Below, piece after piece: positions 18,671 to 29,423 of a stretch of 64,000 bases of DNA. Source of the stretch: Blautia luti. GTDB lineage: Bacteria; Bacillota; Clostridia; Lachnospirales; Lachnospiraceae. A program made the position numbers and the translations under genes. How positions within the stretch are numbered: position 1 is the stretch's first letter; the number at the start of each line of letters is the position of its first letter. The DNA is taken from positions 1 to 64,000 of the forward strand of contig NZ_JAAITI010000014.1 of the NCBI RefSeq assembly GCF_013304735.1, written 5' to 3'. A model generated the notes under the pieces. The model did no database searches. It saw nothing but the letters and a program-made list of their open reading frames with translations, and was not told the DNA's origin.

Positions 18671-19264
18671 ATGACAGGATTAGAGAAGATGGTAAGCCAG
18701 ATTCTTGAAGAAGCCGATGCTTCTGCAGCCGTTATGATCAGTGACGCGGAGAAAAAAGCCGCGGAGATCCTCGGGGAAGCCGGAGAAAAAGCTGATAAGA
18801 TCCGGCAGCAGAGGGAAGAACAGTCCAGGGCAAAGGTGAAAAGCTATGAAGAGCGGACAGCTTCCGCCGCAGATATGAAGAAACGTACCGCAGTTCTTGC
18901 AGCCAAGCAGGAGCTGATCGGGAAGGTGATTGCGGATGCCTGTGACCGTGTGAAGAATCTGGATGAAGGAAAATATTTTGAGATCCTTAAGAGTATGGCA
19001 GAGAAATATCTGCTTCCAAGAGAAGGAGAGATCTGTTTTTCAAAGAAGGATCTGGAACGTATGCCGGCGAATTTCCGTGAGGAGATTAAAGGCCTGGCAC
19101 AGAAAAAAGGCGGCACACTGGAGATTTCCGGTGAAGCCAGAAATATAGACGGAGGTTTTATCCTGGTATACGGCGGCATTGAGGAAAACTGTTCCATTGA
19201 TGCCATGTTTGCAGAGAAACGGGATGAACTTCTGGATCAGGTAAGAAAGATTTTGTTTGCGTAA
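18671..19264 (+). CDS. ntpE: V-type ATPase subunit E (peripheral stalk)
   Basis: A 197-aa peripheral-stalk protein: an N-terminal coiled coil (about 1-90, rich in Ala, Glu and Lys) and a C-terminal globular domain with GGFILVYGGIEENCSIDAM typical of subunit E. ATG 18671 is chosen because AGGAGGGG lies at 18657-18664; the frame stays open upstream to 18647. It lies 20 bp after ntpK. Confidence 0.9.
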   Translation: MTGLEKMVSQILEEADASAAVMISDAEKKAAEILGEAGEKADKIRQQREEQSRAKVKSYEERTASAADMKKRTAVLAAKQELIGKVIADACDRVKNLDEGKYFEILKSMAEKYLLPREGEICFSKKDLERMPANFREEIKGLAQKKGGTLEISGEARNIDGGFILVYGGIEENCSIDAMFAEKRDELLDQVRKILFA

Positions 19265-19294
19265 AACACCATCGCAAAAAGGAGGGCGTGAAAT

Positions 19295-20266
19295 ATGTTT
19301 GGTGAAGATTATGCCTATGCGGTGGCGCGGATACGTGTTCTGGAGACCGGACTTCTGAATCAGGCGGCGATCGAACAGCTTCTGGCATGTCAGGATGAGC
19401 AGCAGTGCCTTCAGATCCTTACAGAGAAGGGCTGGGGAAACGGTGATCCTGCAGCCGGTGCGGACGCCATTCTTTCCAGGGAGAGAGAAAAGATCTGGGA
19501 GATCATGGATTCGCTGGTAGCGGACCGATCTGTTTTTTTCGTTCTCTCTTATCAGGATCTTTTCCATAACCTGAAAGCGGCTGTGAAGGCCAGCATCCTG
19601 GATGGGACAACGCCGAATATTTTTTTCAGCGACTGTGCCATTGACGGGGAGGATATGGTGAAATTCCTGAAGGATAAAGAATACGACCGTTTTCCGGAAG
19701 ATATGCGGGAAGCGGCAAGAGAAGCCTATGAGACCTTTTTGCACACAAGAGACGGGCAGCTTGCGGATATTATCGTAGACCGGGCAGCACTGGATGCCAT
19801 AAAAAAAGCCGGAGAACGGTCAAAAGAAGAGATCGTCCGGCAGTATGCGGAATCCACAGTTGCGGTAGCAGATATCCGGATCGCAGTTCGTGCCTGCAAA
19901 ACAGGAAAAAGTTCGGACTTCATGAAAAAAGCCATGGCAGAATGTGACACACTGGATAAGGAAAGACTGATCCATGCTGCAGTCAGCGGAATGGAGCAGA
20001 TCATGAGTTATCTGGCAGAAACGAAATACGGGGACGGAGCTCTGGCACTGGCGGAATCGGCTTCCGCTTTTGAGAGATGGTGTGACAACCAGATCATGGA
20101 GACTATCCGACCTCAGCTGTACAATTCATTTTCACTGGGACCGCTGGTAGCCTATGTGCTCGCCCGTGAGAATGAGATCAAGACGGTGCGGATCATTCTC
20201 ACCGGAAAGCGCAGCGGCCTTCCGGAAGAGTTTATCCGGGAAAGGGTAAGGGAAATGTATGTATAA
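19295..20266 (+). CDS. ntpC: V-type ATPase subunit C (AC39/d-type)
   Basis: A 323-aa soluble subunit linking the central shaft to the rotor ring. It starts FGEDYAYAVARIRVLE, which is typical of the family, and ends with the GPLVAYVLARENEIKTVRII segment seen in AC39-like proteins. AAGGAGGGCG precedes the ATG. Its last eight bases overlap the next gene, so translation is probably coupled. Confidence 0.92.
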   Translation: MFGEDYAYAVARIRVLETGLLNQAAIEQLLACQDEQQCLQILTEKGWGNGDPAAGADAILSREREKIWEIMDSLVADRSVFFVLSYQDLFHNLKAAVKASILDGTTPNIFFSDCAIDGEDMVKFLKDKEYDRFPEDMREAAREAYETFLHTRDGQLADIIVDRAALDAIKKAGERSKEEIVRQYAESTVAVADIRIAVRACKTGKSSDFMKKAMAECDTLDKERLIHAAVSGMEQIMSYLAETKYGDGALALAESASAFERWCDNQIMETIRPQLYNSFSLGPLVAYVLARENEIKTVRIILTGKRSGLPEEFIRERVREMYV

Positions 20267-20579
20267 GATCGCGGTTTTGGGTGATTATAACAGCATTTAC
20301 GGGTTTGCGGCGCTTGGACTTGATACCTTTCCGGTGGAGGATCCCACAGAGGGAAAAGAGAAGCTAAACCGTCTGGCAGCCGGTGAATATGCGGTTATTT
20401 ATATTACGGAACAGCTGGCAGCCCAGCTTTCCGCTGAGATCACTAAATACAGTGAGGCGCTGATGCCGGCGATCATTCAGATACCTGGAATTGCCGGAAA
20501 TACAGGTGCAGGAATCGAAAATGTAAAGAAATCTGTGGAGACGGCAGTTGGCTCCGATATTCTTTTCAGTAATGAGTGA
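20259..20579 (+). CDS. ntpG: V-type ATPase subunit F (NtpG in E. hirae)
   Basis: A 106-aa central-stalk regulator with the family's start (YKIAVLGDYNSIYGFAALGLDTF) and the AVIYITEQLA and IIQIPGIAGNTG segments. It overlaps ntpC by eight bases and lies 24 bp before ntpA. Confidence 0.9.
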   Translation: MYKIAVLGDYNSIYGFAALGLDTFPVEDPTEGKEKLNRLAAGEYAVIYITEQLAAQLSAEITKYSEALMPAIIQIPGIAGNTGAGIENVKKSVETAVGSDILFSNE

Positions 20580-20603
20580 CAAGAAAGCAGGTGATTGGTT
20601 CAG

Positions 20604-22373
20604 ATGAGCAGAGGAACCATTAAGAAGGTAGCAGGACCGCTGGTAATTGCCAAAGGTATGCGAGATGCGAATATGTATGACGTGGTTCGTGTAAGCAGCC
20701 AGCGTCTGATCGGTGAGATTATTGAGATGCATGAAGATGAGGCTTCCATACAGGTATATGAGGAGACTTCAGGACTTCGCCCGGGAGAACCGGTAGAGTC
20801 TATGGAAGTTCCCCTTTCTGTGGAACTGGGACCTGGCCTTATCACAAGTATTTACGATGGAATCCAGCGTCCGCTGGACGACATCATGAAAGTAGCAGGC
20901 AGCAACAACCTAAAACGAGGTGTTGAGGTACCTGCGCTGAAGCGGGACAAAAAATGGAATTTCGTCCCGGTTGCGAAAGTGGGAGATGAGCTGGAAGGTG
21001 GCGATGTTCTCGGAACCGTTCAGGAGACTATCGTTGTTACACAGAAGATCATGGTACCACCCAATATGAAGGGTACTCTGAAAGAGATCAGATCCGGTGA
21101 GTTCACCGTGGACGAGACCGTTGCAGTTCTTTCCACAGCAGATGGAGATAAAGAACTGACACTGATGCAGCACTGGCCGGTACGACGTGGCCGTCCATAT
21201 AAGAAAAAACTTCCGCCGGCCAAACCTCTGGTAACCGGTCAGCGTGTTATTGACACCATGTTCCCAATCGCCAAGGGTGGTGTGGCAGCAGTTCCTGGCC
21301 CGTTCGGAAGCGGCAAGACCGTTATCCAGCATCAGCTTGCAAAATGGGCAGAGGCAGATATCGTAGTTTATATCGGCTGCGGTGAGCGTGGAAATGAGAT
21401 GACAGACGTTCTGAACGAGTTCCCGGAGCTGAAAGACCCGAAAACAGGCCAGTCTCTGATGGAGCGTACCGTTCTGATCGCAAACACCTCAGATATGCCG
21501 GTTGCGGCACGTGAGGCTTCTATTTATACAGGTATCACCATTGCGGAGTATTTCCGTGATATGGGTTATTCTGTAGCGCTGATGGCAGATTCCACTTCCA
21601 GATGGGCCGAGGCTCTCCGTGAGATGTCCGGACGACTGGAGGAGATGCCAGGTGAGGAAGGTTATCCCGCATATCTGGGTTCCCGTCTTGCACAGTTCTA
21701 CGAGCGTGCCGGACACGTGATCTGTAATGGAAAAGATGGAAGAGAAGGCGCTTTGACCGCTATTGGTGCCGTATCTCCTCCGGGTGGTGATATTTCCGAG
21801 CCGGTTTCCCAGGCAACACTTCGAATCGTGAAGGTATTCTGGGGACTGGACGCAAACCTTGCATACAAACGTCACTTCCCGGCGATCAACTGGCTGACCA
21901 GTTATTCCCTGTATCTGGACAGTGTAGGCGGATGGTTTGATGAGAATGTGGCCAATGACTGGATGGAGCTCCGCCAGAGAATGATGACCCTTCTTCAGGA
22001 AGAGGCAGAGCTGGAAGAGATCGTAAAGATGGTAGGTATGGATGCACTTTCCCCGGGCGACCGCCTGAAAATGGAAGCAGCCCGTTCCATCCGTGAGGAC
22101 TTCCTTCACCAGAACTCTTTTCATGAGATCGACACCTACACATCTCTGGAAAAACAGCACAACATGATGCGCCTGGTACTTGCATTTTATGATGCAGGCC
22201 TGGATGCACTGAAACAGGGTGCGGATATCAATGATATCGTAAAACTGCCGGTACGTGAGCAGATCGGCCGTTACAAATATACAAAAGAAGATCAGCTGGC
22301 AGCGGAATATGAGAAAGTAACCCGCCAGCTTGCAGCAGAGACTGCGGAACTTCTGGGAAAGGAGGGCCTGTAA
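20604..22373 (+). CDS. ntpA: V-type ATPase catalytic subunit A
   Basis: A 589-aa catalytic subunit. The P-loop GPFGSGKT spans about 232-239, and the non-homologous insertion that marks A subunits of V-type enzymes lies before it. ATG 20604 matches the family start ([15 protein letters not shown]). A TTG at 20595 lies only about three bases from the AAGCAGG site, whereas ATG 20604 lies about 12 bases away. A single base separates its stop from ntpB. Confidence 0.97.
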   Translation: MSRGTIKKVAGPLVIAKGMRDANMYDVVRVSSQRLIGEIIEMHEDEASIQVYEETSGLRPGEPVESMEVPLSVELGPGLITSIYDGIQRPLDDIMKVAGSNNLKRGVEVPALKRDKKWNFVPVAKVGDELEGGDVLGTVQETIVVTQKIMVPPNMKGTLKEIRSGEFTVDETVAVLSTADGDKELTLMQHWPVRRGRPYKKKLPPAKPLVTGQRVIDTMFPIAKGGVAAVPGPFGSGKTVIQHQLAKWAEADIVVYIGCGERGNEMTDVLNEFPELKDPKTGQSLMERTVLIANTSDMPVAAREASIYTGITIAEYFRDMGYSVALMADSTSRWAEALREMSGRLEEMPGEEGYPAYLGSRLAQFYERAGHVICNGKDGREGALTAIGAVSPPGGDISEPVSQATLRIVKVFWGLDANLAYKRHFPAINWLTSYSLYLDSVGGWFDENVANDWMELRQRMMTLLQEEAELEEIVKMVGMDALSPGDRLKMEAARSIREDFLHQNSFHEIDTYTSLEKQHNMMRLVLAFYDAGLDALKQGADINDIVKLPVREQIGRYKYTKEDQLAAEYEKVTRQLAAETAELLGKEGL

Positions 22374-22374
22374 A

Positions 22375-23748
22375 ATGCCAAAAGAATATAGGACCATACA
22401 GGAAGTTGCCGGCCCTTTGATGCTGGTACGAGGCGTTGAAGATGTGGCATTTGACGAGCTGGGCGAGATTGAACTTGCCGATGGCGAAACAAGAAGATGC
22501 CGTGTTCTGGAGATTGATGGAAGCAATGCGCTGGTACAGCTCTTTGAGAGTTCCACAGGTATCAACCTTTCCAACAGTAAAGTACGTTTTCTGGGACGAA
22601 GCATGGAGCTTGGTGTATCCGGCGATATGCTGGGCCGTGTCTTTGACGGACTGGGCCGTCCCATTGATGACGGTCCGGAGATCCTTCCGGAAGAGAGAAG
22701 AGATATCAACGGCCTGCCGATGAATCCGGCAGCCAGAAGTTATCCGGAGGAGTTTATCCAGACCGGTGTATCCGCTATTGACGGACTGAACACCCTGGTA
22801 CGTGGACAGAAACTTCCGATCTTCTCCGCATCCGGTCTTCCTCATGCACAGCTTGCGGCACAGATCGCGAGACAGGCGAAGGTTCGCGGAAAAGACGAGC
22901 AGTTCGCCGTTGTATTTGCTGCCATGGGTATCACTTTCGAGGAGTCAAACTTCTTCGTAGAGAGCTTTAAGGAAACCGGAGCTATAGACCGTACTGTTCT
23001 TTTTGTAAACCTGGCAAATGACCCGGCTGTTGAGCGTATCGCTACTCCGCGAATGGCACTGACAGCAGCAGAATATCTTGCCTTCGAAAAAGATATGCAC
23101 GTACTGGTAATCCTTACAGATATCACAAACTATGCGGATGCTCTCCGTGAGGTTTCCGCAGCACGTAAAGAGGTTCCGGGCCGTCGTGGATATCCCGGAT
23201 ACATGTACACAGACCTTGCTTCTCTCTATGAGCGTGCAGGCCGTCAGAAAGGAAAAGCAGGAAGTATCACCATGGTTCCGATCCTGACCATGCCCGAGGA
23301 TGACAAGACCCATCCGATCCCTGACCTTACCGGTTATATCACAGAGGGACAGATCATCCTGAGCCGTGAGCTTTACCGTAAGGGAATCACACCACCGATT
23401 GATGTTCTTCCGTCTCTGTCACGACTGAAAGATAAAGGTATCGGTGAAGGCAAGACAAGAGCAGACCATGCCAACACCATGAACCAGTTGTTTGCCGCAT
23501 ATGCCCGTGGTAAAGAGGCCAAAGAGCTGATGACCATTCTTGGTGAGGCTGCCCTCTCTGACATTGACCTGATCTATGCAAAATTTGCGGATGCTTTTGA
23601 GAAGGAATATGTTTCCCAGGGCTATCAGGCCAACCGTGATATCGAGGAAACCCTGGCCATCGGCTGGAAGCTGCTTTCCATTCTTCCGAGAAGCGAGCTG
23701 AAACGTATCGATGACAAATTCCTTGACCAGTATTACGGAAAAGTATAA
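22375..23748 (+). CDS. ntpB: V-type ATPase regulatory subunit B
   Basis: A 457-aa non-catalytic nucleotide-binding subunit that alternates with A in the headpiece. It lacks a classical P-loop and carries [18 protein letters not shown] and the [23 protein letters not shown] segment typical of B subunits. ATG 22375 follows AAAGGAGGG, which lies inside the end of ntpA. Longer in-frame starts would sit within ntpA. Confidence 0.97.
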   Translation: MPKEYRTIQEVAGPLMLVRGVEDVAFDELGEIELADGETRRCRVLEIDGSNALVQLFESSTGINLSNSKVRFLGRSMELGVSGDMLGRVFDGLGRPIDDGPEILPEERRDINGLPMNPAARSYPEEFIQTGVSAIDGLNTLVRGQKLPIFSASGLPHAQLAAQIARQAKVRGKDEQFAVVFAAMGITFEESNFFVESFKETGAIDRTVLFVNLANDPAVERIATPRMALTAAEYLAFEKDMHVLVILTDITNYADALREVSAARKEVPGRRGYPGYMYTDLASLYERAGRQKGKAGSITMVPILTMPEDDKTHPIPDLTGYITEGQIILSRELYRKGITPPIDVLPSLSRLKDKGIGEGKTRADHANTMNQLFAAYARGKEAKELMTILGEAALSDIDLIYAKFADAFEKEYVSQGYQANRDIEETLAIGWKLLSILPRSELKRIDDKFLDQYYGKV

Positions 23749-23762
23749 AGGGGGGATGATTT

Positions 23763-24437
23763 GTGGCATCAACACAGGTGAATCCTACCCGTATGGAGCT
23801 TACGAAGCAGAAAAAAAAGCTGGTGACTGCAGTACGTGGCCATAAGCTTCTGAAGGATAAGCGGGACGAACTGATGAGACAGTTCCTGGATCTGGTGCGC
23901 GAGAACATGGAACTGCGTAAAAAAGTAGAAGCTGGTATCCGAAGCGCCAACACGAATTTTGTCATTGCAAAAGCCGGAATGTCGGAGGAGACTCTGAACA
24001 CCGCCCTGATGGCTCCCAAGCAGGAAGTCTATCTGGAAACCGGCAAAAAGAATGTCATGAGTGTGGATATTCCTGTTTTTGAATATAAAACAAGAACACC
24101 GGATGCCAACGATATCTATTCCTATGGTTTTGCTTTTACCTCCAGTGATCTGGACGGAGCGGTAAAATCCCTGGCGGATATCCTGCCGGATATGCTCCGC
24201 CTGGCAGAAGTGGAAAAAGCCTGTCAGCTGATGGCGTCTGAGATCGAAAAAACAAGGCGTCGTGTAAACGCTCTGGAACATGTCATCATACCGGAAGCAC
24301 AGGCAAACATCAAATACATCACCATGAAGCTGGATGAGAACGAGAGAAGTACCCAGATCCGACTGATGAAGGTGAAAGATATGATGCTGGAGGAAGCACA
24401 TCATTACAAGGAGCGGGAAGCCGAGCGCGGTGCGTAA
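23763..24437 (+). CDS. ntpD: V-type ATPase central shaft subunit D
   Basis: A 224-aa central rotor shaft protein, starting with GTG 23763 after AAAGGGGGGATGA. The two long terminal helices (NPTRMELTKQKKKLVTAVRGHKLLKDKRDEL and the Arg/Lys-rich C-terminus) are characteristic. It is the last gene of the operon; a terminator follows 78 bp later. Confidence 0.95.
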   Translation: MASTQVNPTRMELTKQKKKLVTAVRGHKLLKDKRDELMRQFLDLVRENMELRKKVEAGIRSANTNFVIAKAGMSEETLNTALMAPKQEVYLETGKKNVMSVDIPVFEYKTRTPDANDIYSYGFAFTSSDLDGAVKSLADILPDMLRLAEVEKACQLMASEIEKTRRRVNALEHVIIPEAQANIKYITMKLDENERSTQIRLMKVKDMMLEEAHHYKEREAERGA

Positions 24438-24514
24438 AGCATAAAACACAAAGCGCAGGCATCTTGTAAGAAAAAGAAAAATTGATATAGAAAGTTTTAC
24501 GTAACGGGAAGGAG

Positions 24515-24565
24515 ACGCCTCTGTGCTGTGCGATGTTTTGGACAGTGTAGGGGCGTTTTATTTAT
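24515..24565 (+). terminator. terminator of V-type ATPase operon
   Basis: ACGCCTCT (24515-24522) pairs with AGGGGCGT (24549-24556) with an inner CTGT/ACAG stem, followed by TTTATTTAT. Confidence 0.85.
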
Positions 24566-24697
24566 AAAATATTTAGTTTTCGTTCGCAGAAAATCAAGAG
24601 ATGTACGGTATAATAATCAACAGTAAAGAATGCGCGGCGGAAGATGAGTCCTGGTATTTTATCTGTCTGTCGCAGCAGAAAGAGAAGGGAATACATT

Positions 24698-25252
24698 ATG
24701 AATACTTTTTTACAGTCAGTACAGAATCTGGACGGAGAAATCCTGCTCCAGATCCAGCAGCATTTAAGAACAGATATGCTGACACCATTAATGAAGTTCG
24801 TTACATTTCTGGGAAACGGAGGATGGTTCTGGATCCTCTGTGCAGTTGTGCTTCTTGCCATTCCAAAGACAAGAAAAACAGGTTATGCTGCAGTTTTGTC
24901 CCTGATTTTCGGAGTAATTGTTACCAATTTGCTTCTCAAAAACATAGTAGCAAGGCCAAGACCCTTTGCGGAAATCGAAGCCCTGATCCCGCTGATCGCC
25001 AAACCGACGGATTTTTCCTTCCCCTCAGGCCACACCACAGCATCCTTTGCCGTTGCCCTGGTAATGCTTCGGATGCTCCCCAAGAAAATCGGAATCCCGG
25101 CAGTAGTCCTGGCAGCACTGGTAGCATTTTCAAGATTATATCTTGGTGTCCATTATCCAACAGATGTCCTGGCCGGGTTCGTGGTCGCGCTGGTGGGAAG
25201 TTCGCTGGCTGTGTGGGGTGTGAGGACGAAGCTGGGAAATATAAAAAGATAA
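24698..25252 (+). CDS. PAP2-family membrane phosphatase
   Basis: A 184-aa membrane protein of the phosphatidic acid phosphatase/undecaprenyl-pyrophosphate phosphatase type. The three phosphatase motifs are present: KNIVARPRP, PSGHTTA, and SRLYLGVHYPTDVLAG, containing the catalytic His pair and Arg. About five membrane helices are visible. ATG 24698 follows AGAGAAGGGA; the open frame runs further upstream without a binding site. The substrate is likely a lipid or isoprenoid phosphate. It is a single gene with its own terminator. Confidence 0.9.
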   Translation: MNTFLQSVQNLDGEILLQIQQHLRTDMLTPLMKFVTFLGNGGWFWILCAVVLLAIPKTRKTGYAAVLSLIFGVIVTNLLLKNIVARPRPFAEIEALIPLIAKPTDFSFPSGHTTASFAVALVMLRMLPKKIGIPAVVLAALVAFSRLYLGVHYPTDVLAGFVVALVGSSLAVWGVRTKLGNIKR

Positions 25253-25267
25253 AATGTGAACAAAGAT

Positions 25268-25307
25268 AATCCCTGGTAATGGCAGTACCTTTCCGGGGAT
25301 TTTTTTG
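25268..25307 (+). terminator. terminator after PAP2 gene
   Basis: AATCCCTGG (25268-25276) pairs with CCGGGGATT (25293-25301), followed by a run of T. Confidence 0.85.
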
Positions 25308-25334
25308 GTATGGACACTTTAATTTGATAAAGTA

Positions 25335-25364
25335 TTGACACGTCAGACAGAAACGGGGTACAAT
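25335..25364 (+). promoter_or_regulatory. promoter of aminotransferase gene
   Basis: TTGACA (25335-25340), 18 bp, TACAAT (25359-25364). Confidence 0.7.
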
Positions 25365-25426
25365 TATAAACAAGATTGTCAGAAAACAGTGAAAATGATG
25401 ACGCAGAAATAAGGAGAGAACACGAA

Positions 25427-26617
25427 ATGATATCAGAAAAAATGAAACCCTACGTAAAAAACAATTCTGCCATCCGTATGATGTTTGAGGAAGGAAACCG
25501 TCTCCGTGCAAAATACGGTGCAGATAAGGTCTTTGACTTCAGCCTTGGAAATCCGAGTGTACCGGCACCGGACAGTGTTCGTGAAGCAATTATTGAGCTT
25601 GTAAACAATACCGATCCGACTGTTCTTCACGGATATATGAGCAATGCAGGTTTTGAGGATGTACGCCAGACGATTGCAGAGTCCTTAAACAGACGTTTCG
25701 ATACAAAATTTTCTGCAAAAAACCTGATCATGACGGTGGGTGCTGCAAGCGGCCTGAACGTAATTCTGAAGACAGTCCTGAACCCGGGAGAAGAAGTAAT
25801 CGTTTTTGCACCATATTTCCTGGAATACGGTGCATATGTCCGCAATTATGACGGTGTCCTTGTGGAAATCTCTCCGGATACCACAACTTTCCAGCCAAAC
25901 CTTGCCGAGTTTGAGCAGAAGATCACGCCGAAGACAAAAGCAGTTATCGTAAACACTCCGCACAATCCGACCGGAGTTGTATATTCAGAAGAAACAATCA
26001 GGAAACTTTCCGCAATTCTGGAAGCAAAACAGAAAGAGTTCGGAACCGTGATCTACCTGATCTCCGATGAGCCATACCGTGAGCTGGCTTACGATGGCGT
26101 GGAAGTTCCGTACCTGACGAAATATTATGACAATACAGTTGTGGGATATTCTTACAGCAAATCTCTTTCCCTTCCTGGAGAACGTATCGGATATCTGGTA
26201 ATTCCGGATGAGGCAGACGGAAGTGAAGAGCTGATTTCAGCGGCAACCATCGCAAACCGTACACTTGGATGTGTAAATGCACCGTCCCTGATCCAGAAAG
26301 TAGTTGCGAAATGTGTAGATGCAAAGACAGATCTTGCAGCTTATGATAAGAACCGCCAGGCACTTTACAATGGCCTGAAAGAGTGCGGATTTGAGTGCAT
26401 CAAACCACAGGGTGCATTTTATCTCTTCGTAAAATCTCCGGTTGAAGACGAAAAAGCCTTCTGCGAGGCCGGCAAGAAATATAACATCCTCATGGTACCG
26501 GGAAGCTCCTTCGCATGCCCTGGTTACGTGAGACTGGCATACTGCGTATCTTATGATACCATTGTAAATTCTCTTCCGGAGTTTAAGAAACTTGCGGCAG
26601 AGTATGGTCTGAAATAA
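25427..26617 (+). CDS. class I/II pyridoxal-phosphate aminotransferase
   Basis: A 396-aa PLP enzyme of the aspartate aminotransferase fold. The Schiff-base Lys is near 245 in SYSKSLSLPGERIGY, and NTPHNPTGVVY supplies the PLP-contacting Asn. ATG 25427 follows AAGGAGA; the frame is open upstream to 25376 without a site. Amino-acid specificity cannot be read from the sequence; aspartate or a broad-range substrate are both possible. It is monocistronic, flanked by a promoter and a strong terminator. Confidence 0.9.
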   Translation: MISEKMKPYVKNNSAIRMMFEEGNRLRAKYGADKVFDFSLGNPSVPAPDSVREAIIELVNNTDPTVLHGYMSNAGFEDVRQTIAESLNRRFDTKFSAKNLIMTVGAASGLNVILKTVLNPGEEVIVFAPYFLEYGAYVRNYDGVLVEISPDTTTFQPNLAEFEQKITPKTKAVIVNTPHNPTGVVYSEETIRKLSAILEAKQKEFGTVIYLISDEPYRELAYDGVEVPYLTKYYDNTVVGYSYSKSLSLPGERIGYLVIPDEADGSEELISAATIANRTLGCVNAPSLIQKVVAKCVDAKTDLAAYDKNRQALYNGLKECGFECIKPQGAFYLFVKSPVEDEKAFCEAGKKYNILMVPGSSFACPGYVRLAYCVSYDTIVNSLPEFKKLAAEYGLK

Positions 26618-26658
26618 ATGAACGAAAATAAACGATAATCACAAAGCGGTTACATAAG

Positions 26659-26706
26659 AGATCCCCGGTACAGCCTGTTCATACAGAACTGTATCGGGGA
26701 TCTTTG
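26659..26706 (+). terminator. terminator of aminotransferase gene
   Basis: AGATCCCCGGTACAG (26659-26673) pairs with CTGTATCGGGGATCT (26689-26703) with one wobble, followed by TTTGG. Confidence 0.8.
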
Positions 26707-26726
26707 GTAAGAGGGAAATAAGCAGA

Positions 26727-26766
26727 GGAACGCAGCCGGGAGTGAATAAACTCCCGGCTGTGTTCC
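26727..26766 (-). terminator. 16-bp hairpin, probable adhE terminator
   Basis: GGAACGCAGCCGGGAG (26727-26742) pairs with CTCCCGGCTGTGTTCC (26751-26766) with one mismatch. It lies 20 bp beyond the adhE stop on the minus strand. The stem is very strong but no long T-run follows on either strand. Confidence 0.6.
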
Positions 26767-26786
26767 CTTAGAAGGGTGTTCCACAT

Positions 26787-29423
26787 TTATTTGGCTTTTT
26801 TCTCTTCTTTCTTTGGCATTTCTCCGTAGTATGCTTTCAGATAGATATCTTTCAGCTCGGATACAAGTGGATATCTCGGGTTAGCGCCGGTGCACTGGTC
26901 ATTGAAGGCCTGCTCGGACATCTCATCCAGAGTCTCCAGGAAGTATTTCTCATCTACGCCGTAGTCACGGATTGTAGGCATGATCTCGATTGTCTTCATC
27001 AGGTCATCCAGTTTAGCAAGAAGTTTTTCGAATACTTCTGCATCGTTCTTGCCTGTAAGACCTACAGAACGGCCGATCTCAGCATAGCGGGCAAGTGTCT
27101 TCGGATACTGATACTGTGGGAAGGTACCCATCTTGGTCGGAACCTCAGCGCTGTTGTAACGCATAACATCCAGAAGAACAACTGCGTTTGCGATACCGTG
27201 TGGCAGGTGATGGAAAGCACCAAGTTTGTGAGCGAGAGAGTGGTTCACGCCGAGGAATGCATTGGCGAATGCAAGACCTGCCATGCAGGAAGCGTTAGCC
27301 ATATGATCTCTTGCTTCTACATCGTTGCCATCTTTGTATGCACGTGGCAGATACTCAAATACCAGTTTGATTGCTTTCAGTGCAAGACCATCTGTGTAAT
27401 CGGAAGCCATCATGGAAACGTAAGCCTCGATGGCATGTGTCATAACGTCGATACCGGAAGCACGGGTCAGTCCCTTCGGTGCGCTCATCATGTTGTTGGT
27501 ATCTACGATCGCCATATCCGGAAGGAGCTCGTAGTCAGCCAGCGGCCATTTAACGCCGGTATCCTGATCTGTGATGATGGCGAAAGGTGTAACCTCGGAA
27601 CCTGTACCGGAAGATGTCGGGATTGCTACGAAGTAAGCTTTTTTACCCATCTTCGGGAAGGTGTAAACTCTCTTACGGATATCCAGGAAGTCCATGGACA
27701 TATCGGAGAAGTCAGCGTCCGGATTCTCATAAAGCATCCACATAACCTTGCCGGCATCCATTGCGGAACCACCACCAAGAGCGATGATGCAGTCAGGCTC
27801 AAATGCTGTCATAGCTTTGGCACCTGCTTTTGCGGAAGCGAGAGATGGATCTGGTGCTACATCAGAGAAGCATGTATGAACGATGCCCATCTGATCCAGT
27901 TTATCTTCGATTGGTTTGGTGTAACCGTTCTTGTAGAGGAAGGAGTCTGTTACGATGAAGCAGCGTTTCTTGCCCATAACAGTACCGAGCTCATCAAGAG
28001 CAACCGGCATACAGCCTTTCTTAAAGTAAACCTTTTCCGGTGTTCTCATCCAGAGCATATTCTCTCTCCTTTCAGCAACAGTCTTGGTATTGAGAAGGTG
28101 TTTAACACCAACGTTCTCGGATACGGAGTTACCGCCCCAGGAACCGCAGCCAAGAGTGAGGGATGGAGCAAGTTTGAAGTTGTAAAGGTCACCGATACCA
28201 CCCTGGGAAGAAGGAGTATTGATAAGGATACGGCAGGTCTTCATAGCTGCCTCGAATTTATCCATCTTCTCTGTCTCATTTACGTTGATGTAGAGGGAAG
28301 ATGTATGGCCATAGCCGCCGTCTGCAACAAGACGCTCAGCTTTTGCGATAGCATCGTCAAAATTCTTAGCCTTATACATAGCAAGTACAGGGGAAAGTTT
28401 CTCATGTGCGAATTCCTCGCTGATATCAACGGACTCAACCTCACCGATGAGGATCTTGGTCTCAGCCGGTACAGTAACGCCTGCCATCTCAGCGATGGTA
28501 GCAGCTTTCTGTCCTACGATCTTGGCATTCAGCGCACCGTTGATGAGGATTGTCTTTCTGACTTTCTCGATCTCGTCTTTCTTAAGGAAGTAGCATCCTC
28601 TGTAAAGGAACTCTTCTTTTACTTCTTTATAAATGCTCTCCAGAACAGTTACGGACTGCTCGGAAGCGCAGATCATACCATTGTCAAATGTCTTGGAGTG
28701 GATAATGGAGTTAACTGCAAGACGGATATCTGCACTGTCATCAATGATGGCAGGTGTATTTCCAGGTCCAACACCAACAGCCGGTTTACCAGAGGAGTAA
28801 GCTGCCTTAACCATTCCAGGACCACCAGTTGCAAGGATGATATCAGCGTTCTGCATTACCATGTTGGTAAGATCAAGGCTCGGGATATCGATCCATCCGA
28901 TGATTCCTTCCGGTGCACCTGCAGCAACAGCAGCTTCCAGAACAACTTTCGCTGCTTCGATCGTAGATTTCTTAGCTCGCGGATGCGGGCTGATGATGAT
29001 CGCGTTACGTGTTTTCAGGGAAATAAGAGATTTATAGATTGCTGTGGAAGTCGGGTTGGTCGTCGGAATAACTGCGGCAATCAGTCCTACAGGCTCCAGG
29101 ATCTTCTTGATTCCGTATGCCTTGTCTTCTTCTACAACACCACATGTCTGTGTGTTCTTGTATGCGTTGTAAACATACTCTGCTGCGTAATGGTTCTTGA
29201 TAACCTTGTCTTCCATGATACCCATGCCTGTTTCCTCAACAGCCATTTTGGCAAGTGGGATACGCATTTTGTCAGCGGCAGTAGCAGCTGCCTTAAAGAT
29301 CTTGTCAACCTGCTCCTGTGTGTAGGTAGCGAAGATCTTCTGTGCTTCTTTCATTGCAGCCATTTTCGCGGTCAGGGCTTCTGGAGTGTCGATGATGGTA
29401 GGGATAGTTTCTTTCTTTGCCAT
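26787..29423 (-). CDS. adhE: bifunctional acetaldehyde-CoA/alcohol dehydrogenase
   Basis: An 878-aa fusion enzyme reducing acetyl-CoA to acetaldehyde and then ethanol with NADH. The N-terminal half is a CoA-acylating aldehyde dehydrogenase with catalytic Cys252 (NGMICASEQ). The C-terminal half is an iron-dependent alcohol dehydrogenase (GGGSAMDAGK, HAIEAYVS, and the His-rich HSLAHKLGAFHHLPHG that binds iron). ATG 29423 has AGGAGG seven bases upstream; the ATG at 29444 lies before that site. A long upstream region with Rex-like boxes suggests redox control. It is a single gene. Confidence 0.97.
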   Translation of the reverse strand: MAKKETIPTIIDTPEALTAKMAAMKEAQKIFATYTQEQVDKIFKAAATAADKMRIPLAKMAVEETGMGIMEDKVIKNHYAAEYVYNAYKNTQTCGVVEEDKAYGIKKILEPVGLIAAVIPTTNPTSTAIYKSLISLKTRNAIIISPHPRAKKSTIEAAKVVLEAAVAAGAPEGIIGWIDIPSLDLTNMVMQNADIILATGGPGMVKAAYSSGKPAVGVGPGNTPAIIDDSADIRLAVNSIIHSKTFDNGMICASEQSVTVLESIYKEVKEEFLYRGCYFLKKDEIEKVRKTILINGALNAKIVGQKAATIAEMAGVTVPAETKILIGEVESVDISEEFAHEKLSPVLAMYKAKNFDDAIAKAERLVADGGYGHTSSLYINVNETEKMDKFEAAMKTCRILINTPSSQGGIGDLYNFKLAPSLTLGCGSWGGNSVSENVGVKHLLNTKTVAERRENMLWMRTPEKVYFKKGCMPVALDELGTVMGKKRCFIVTDSFLYKNGYTKPIEDKLDQMGIVHTCFSDVAPDPSLASAKAGAKAMTAFEPDCIIALGGGSAMDAGKVMWMLYENPDADFSDMSMDFLDIRKRVYTFPKMGKKAYFVAIPTSSGTGSEVTPFAIITDQDTGVKWPLADYELLPDMAIVDTNNMMSAPKGLTRASGIDVMTHAIEAYVSMMASDYTDGLALKAIKLVFEYLPRAYKDGNDVEARDHMANASCMAGLAFANAFLGVNHSLAHKLGAFHHLPHGIANAVVLLDVMRYNSAEVPTKMGTFPQYQYPKTLARYAEIGRSVGLTGKNDAEVFEKLLAKLDDLMKTIEIMPTIRDYGVDEKYFLETLDEMSEQAFNDQCTGANPRYPLVSELKDIYLKAYYGEMPKKEEKKAK